A program made the position numbers and the translations under genes. DNA of 6,998 nt from contig JBKJUS010000121.1 in NCBI GenBank assembly GCA_046590575.1, forward strand, positions 1 to 6,998, given 5' to 3'. This document shows, piece by piece, positions 5,277-6,998 of the stretch. The number at the start of each line of letters is the position of its first letter. Position 1 is the first letter of the stretch. Source of the DNA: DATLNF01 sp046590575 (lineage in GTDB: Bacteria; Actinomycetota; Actinomycetes; BP-191). The notes beneath the pieces are model-generated. The model had not been told where the DNA came from, searched no databases, and saw nothing but the letters and a program-made list of their open reading frames with translations.

Positions 5277-6998
5277 GCGCGTCGACGCTGGAGCCCACCG
5301 CTGATCTGGAGCCCGCCGCAGACCAGGCGGTCACCGAGATTGAGGCAGTCCGGGAGCGGATGCGCGGGGTCGCCCGCGAAGCCCTCGGTGTCCCGGGGAC
5401 CGATCAGACGACCGACCTGCGTGAGGGGCTGCGCACGGCCGGCGTCGGCTGGTATCCGCTGATAGCCCTGTCAGTCCTCATCATCGTCGATGAGCTGCAG
5501 GGTTATGCCTTCTTCGTCTTGGGGCCGGAGATCGCCGCTTCGCTGGGCTTGAACAAGGGCACGCTAGCGGCGCTGAGCGCGCTGAAGATCCTCGCTCTCA
5601 CCGTCGCTGCCCTGCCGGCGGCCGCCTACATCCAGCGGCACGGCCGCCGTGGACTGATCAGTGTGGTCAACGCGTTCGGCTGGAGCGTGCTCACTCTGTT
5701 CACCGGCCTGGTCTCCGGCGCCTGGACCCTGGCCGGCGTGCTGCTGGCCGACGGGGCGACGACCGGCACCGTGCGCGCCACCCACACGCCCCTGCTGATG
5801 GACAGCCACCCGCCCAGCGTGCGGGTGCGGGTGCTGTCGGTCTACCGCGGTGCCGACGCCGTCGGCAACATCCTCGGTCCGTTGCTGGTCGCTGTGCTGG
5901 CGGCGGTGCTCGGCTTCACCTGGCGCGGCATCTTCATCATCCTGGGCGTGATCTCACTGCTCGCCGCGATCATCAGCATCCGGCTCCGCGACCCGGGAGT
6001 CGGTCGGTGGGACACCGCTCGGGTACGACAGGCCGTCGCCGGCACCGACGTCGCAGCTGTAGATGAGATCAAGCTCGGCTTCTTCGAGGTGATGCGGCGG
6101 CTGCTGCTCATCCCGACAGTCCAGCGGATCTTCACCGCGAGTGCCGTGGCGGGCGCTTTCCTCGTCCCGCTGAACACCTTCTTCTTCTTCTTCCTCGAGG
6201 AGGAGTTCGGGCTTGGACCCGGCGGGCGCGGTCTGTTCTTTGCGGTGCTGCCGCTGTTCTCGATGGTCGCCTACGCGCTGGTGGGCCGTCGCGGTGACGC
6301 GATGTTCCAGAGCGACCCAGCCAAGTTCGTACGGGTGACTGCTGCGCTGCTCGGGATCGGGACGTCGCTCATCGCCGTATCGGTGTTCTCCCCGTCACTC
6401 GTTGGCCTGGTGATCCTCTTCGGTCTCGGGACAGCGTGCTTCGCACTGCTCGGCGTGTCTCTCGCGATGACCTTGCTCTCGATCGTGCCGGCGACCATGC
6501 GCCCACATGCGGCCGCGTTGCAGGGGATCTTCACCGTCACGGTTGGCGGGTTCGGCGGCATCCTGCTGCTCAGCGGTGTCGAGGCGGCGTTTGGATCAGC
6601 GGTTGCCATTGGTGCGCTGTCGATCCCCGGCGTTGCGTCCGCATTGGTGTTGCGCACCGCTGCGAAGACCGTCAACTCCGACTTCGACCGCATGCTCGAC
6701 GAGCTCGTCGAGGAGGAAGAGCTCCGCGTCCTGCATGAGAGCGGCACCCACCTGCCGCTGCTGTCCTGCCGCGCCATCGACTTCTCCTACGGTCGGCTGC
6801 AGGTGCTCTTCGGCGTGGACTTCACCGTCGACGAGGGCGAGATGGTGGCCCTGCTCGGGACCAACGGCGCCGGCAAGTCGACCCTGTTGAACGCCGTGGC
6901 CGGGCTGGTGTCGCCGATGGCCGGCACGATCCGCTTCAGCGGCCGAGACATCACCCACGCCGGCCCGGTGGCCGCCGCCCGCGCCGGCATCGTGGTCG
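5273..6998 (+). CDS. MFS transporter fused to a LivF-like ABC ATPase domain (3' end outside the window)
   Basis: I translated this frame codon by codon; 575 codons are open with no stop. Residues 1-58 are a hydrophilic, acidic N-terminal stretch. Residues 60-461 contain about 12 hydrophobic helices (near 60-82, 98-120, 128-147, 149-167, 196-214, 217-237, 287-307, 320-338, 354-372, 375-399, 416-436, 442-461). A cytoplasmic central loop runs 238-286, and QRHGRRG (121-127) matches the MFS loop 2-3 motif. An acidic linker follows (462-493, including VEEEEL). From about 494 begins an ABC nucleotide-binding domain: the A-loop Tyr506 in FSYG, LFGVDF, Walker A GTNGAGKST (529-537), then AGLVSPMAGTIRFSG and RDIT...ARAGIVV. 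This pattern is typical of LivF, the branched-chain amino-acid type ATPase. The Q-loop, signature, Walker B and H-loop lie beyond the edge. The even helix count places the ATPase in the cytoplasm, as needed. The start overlaps the lipoprotein stop (ATGA). Direction of transport and substrate are unknown. Confidence 0.9.
   Translation, partial: MSASTLEPTADLEPAADQAVTEIEAVRERMRGVAREALGVPGTDQTTDLREGLRTAGVGWYPLIALSVLIIVDELQGYAFFVLGPEIAASLGLNKGTLAALSALKILALTVAALPAAAYIQRHGRRGLISVVNAFGWSVLTLFTGLVSGAWTLAGVLLADGATTGTVRATHTPLLMDSHPPSVRVRVLSVYRGADAVGNILGPLLVAVLAAVLGFTWRGIFIILGVISLLAAIISIRLRDPGVGRWDTARVRQAVAGTDVAAVDEIKLGFFEVMRRLLLIPTVQRIFTASAVAGAFLVPLNTFFFFFLEEEFGLGPGGRGLFFAVLPLFSMVAYALVGRRGDAMFQSDPAKFVRVTAALLGIGTSLIAVSVFSPSLVGLVILFGLGTACFALLGVSLAMTLLSIVPATMRPHAAALQGIFTVTVGGFGGILLLSGVEAAFGSAVAIGALSIPGVASALVLRTAAKTVNSDFDRMLDELVEEEELRVLHESGTHLPLLSCRAIDFSYGRLQVLFGVDFTVDEGEMVALLGTNGAGKSTLLNAVAGLVSPMAGTIRFSGRDITHAGPVAAARAGIVV

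Noticed and set aside
6179..6207. Runs of TTC and GAG codons (FFFFFLEEE) as a slippage or regulatory repeat
   Set aside because: It lies at the end of predicted helix 7, where Phe is acceptable, and the frame is kept. It is too short to call a functional repeat.
6460..6755. MFS and ABC as two genes joined by a sequencing error
   Set aside because: The frame reads cleanly through helix 12, the linker and the A-loop with family-like residues on both sides. Neither a stop nor a conventional, well-placed start codon for a separate ATPase is present.
6271..6777. Minus-strand frame opposite the MFS gene (168 codons)
   Set aside because: Ser/Thr/Arg-rich composition, no recognisable domain, and fully covered by the MFS coding frame.
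6507..6890. Alternative + strand frame across the MFS-ABC junction, including the ATG at 6735 after AGGAGG
   Set aside because: Its product is Cys/Arg/Ser/Pro-rich with no motif, and it ends inside the ABC domain. The main frame carries the Walker A motif.

Overview
The window looks like chromosomal DNA from a high-GC Actinomycetota bacterium. G or C dominates third codon positions throughout, one start is GTG, lipoprotein and Sec signals are of actinobacterial type, a possible -10 box fits TANNNT, and genes overlap by ATGA. The genus cannot be read from the sequence; a soil actinomycete is an inference from the secreted polysaccharide lyase.

All genes lie on the + strand. (1) Positions 3-581 hold the 3' end of an M24-type metallopeptidase (creatinase / Xaa-Pro aminopeptidase fold) whose start lies before the window. 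(2) A 48-base gap follows, with a 7+7 bp palindrome overlapping a plausible promoter. (3) Positions 630-3830 encode a large secreted heparinase II/III-like polysaccharide lyase ending in two Ig-like domains. (4) Positions 3874-4776 encode a phytanoyl-CoA-dioxygenase-like Fe(II)/2-oxoglutarate oxygenase. (5) Positions 4773-5276 encode a small lipoprotein of no recognised family. (6) From 5273 to the right edge runs one uninterrupted frame joining a 12-helix MFS transporter to a LivF-like ABC ATPase; it is cut off by the window end.

Genes 3 to 6 look like one transcription unit: a 43-base gap, then two ATGA stop/start overlaps. A reasonable but unproven reading is an uptake locus. The lyase would cut an extracellular polysaccharide or glycan, the lipoprotein would sit on the outer face of the membrane, and the MFS-ABC protein would move a product across it. 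The oxygenase would modify a small molecule in the cytoplasm. The substrate cannot be named. The most unusual object is the MFS-ABC fusion, because secondary carriers and ABC ATPases normally belong to separate, mechanistically different transporters.

There are no RNA genes, mobile elements, CRISPR arrays or gene-free stretches over 300 bases that I can support.
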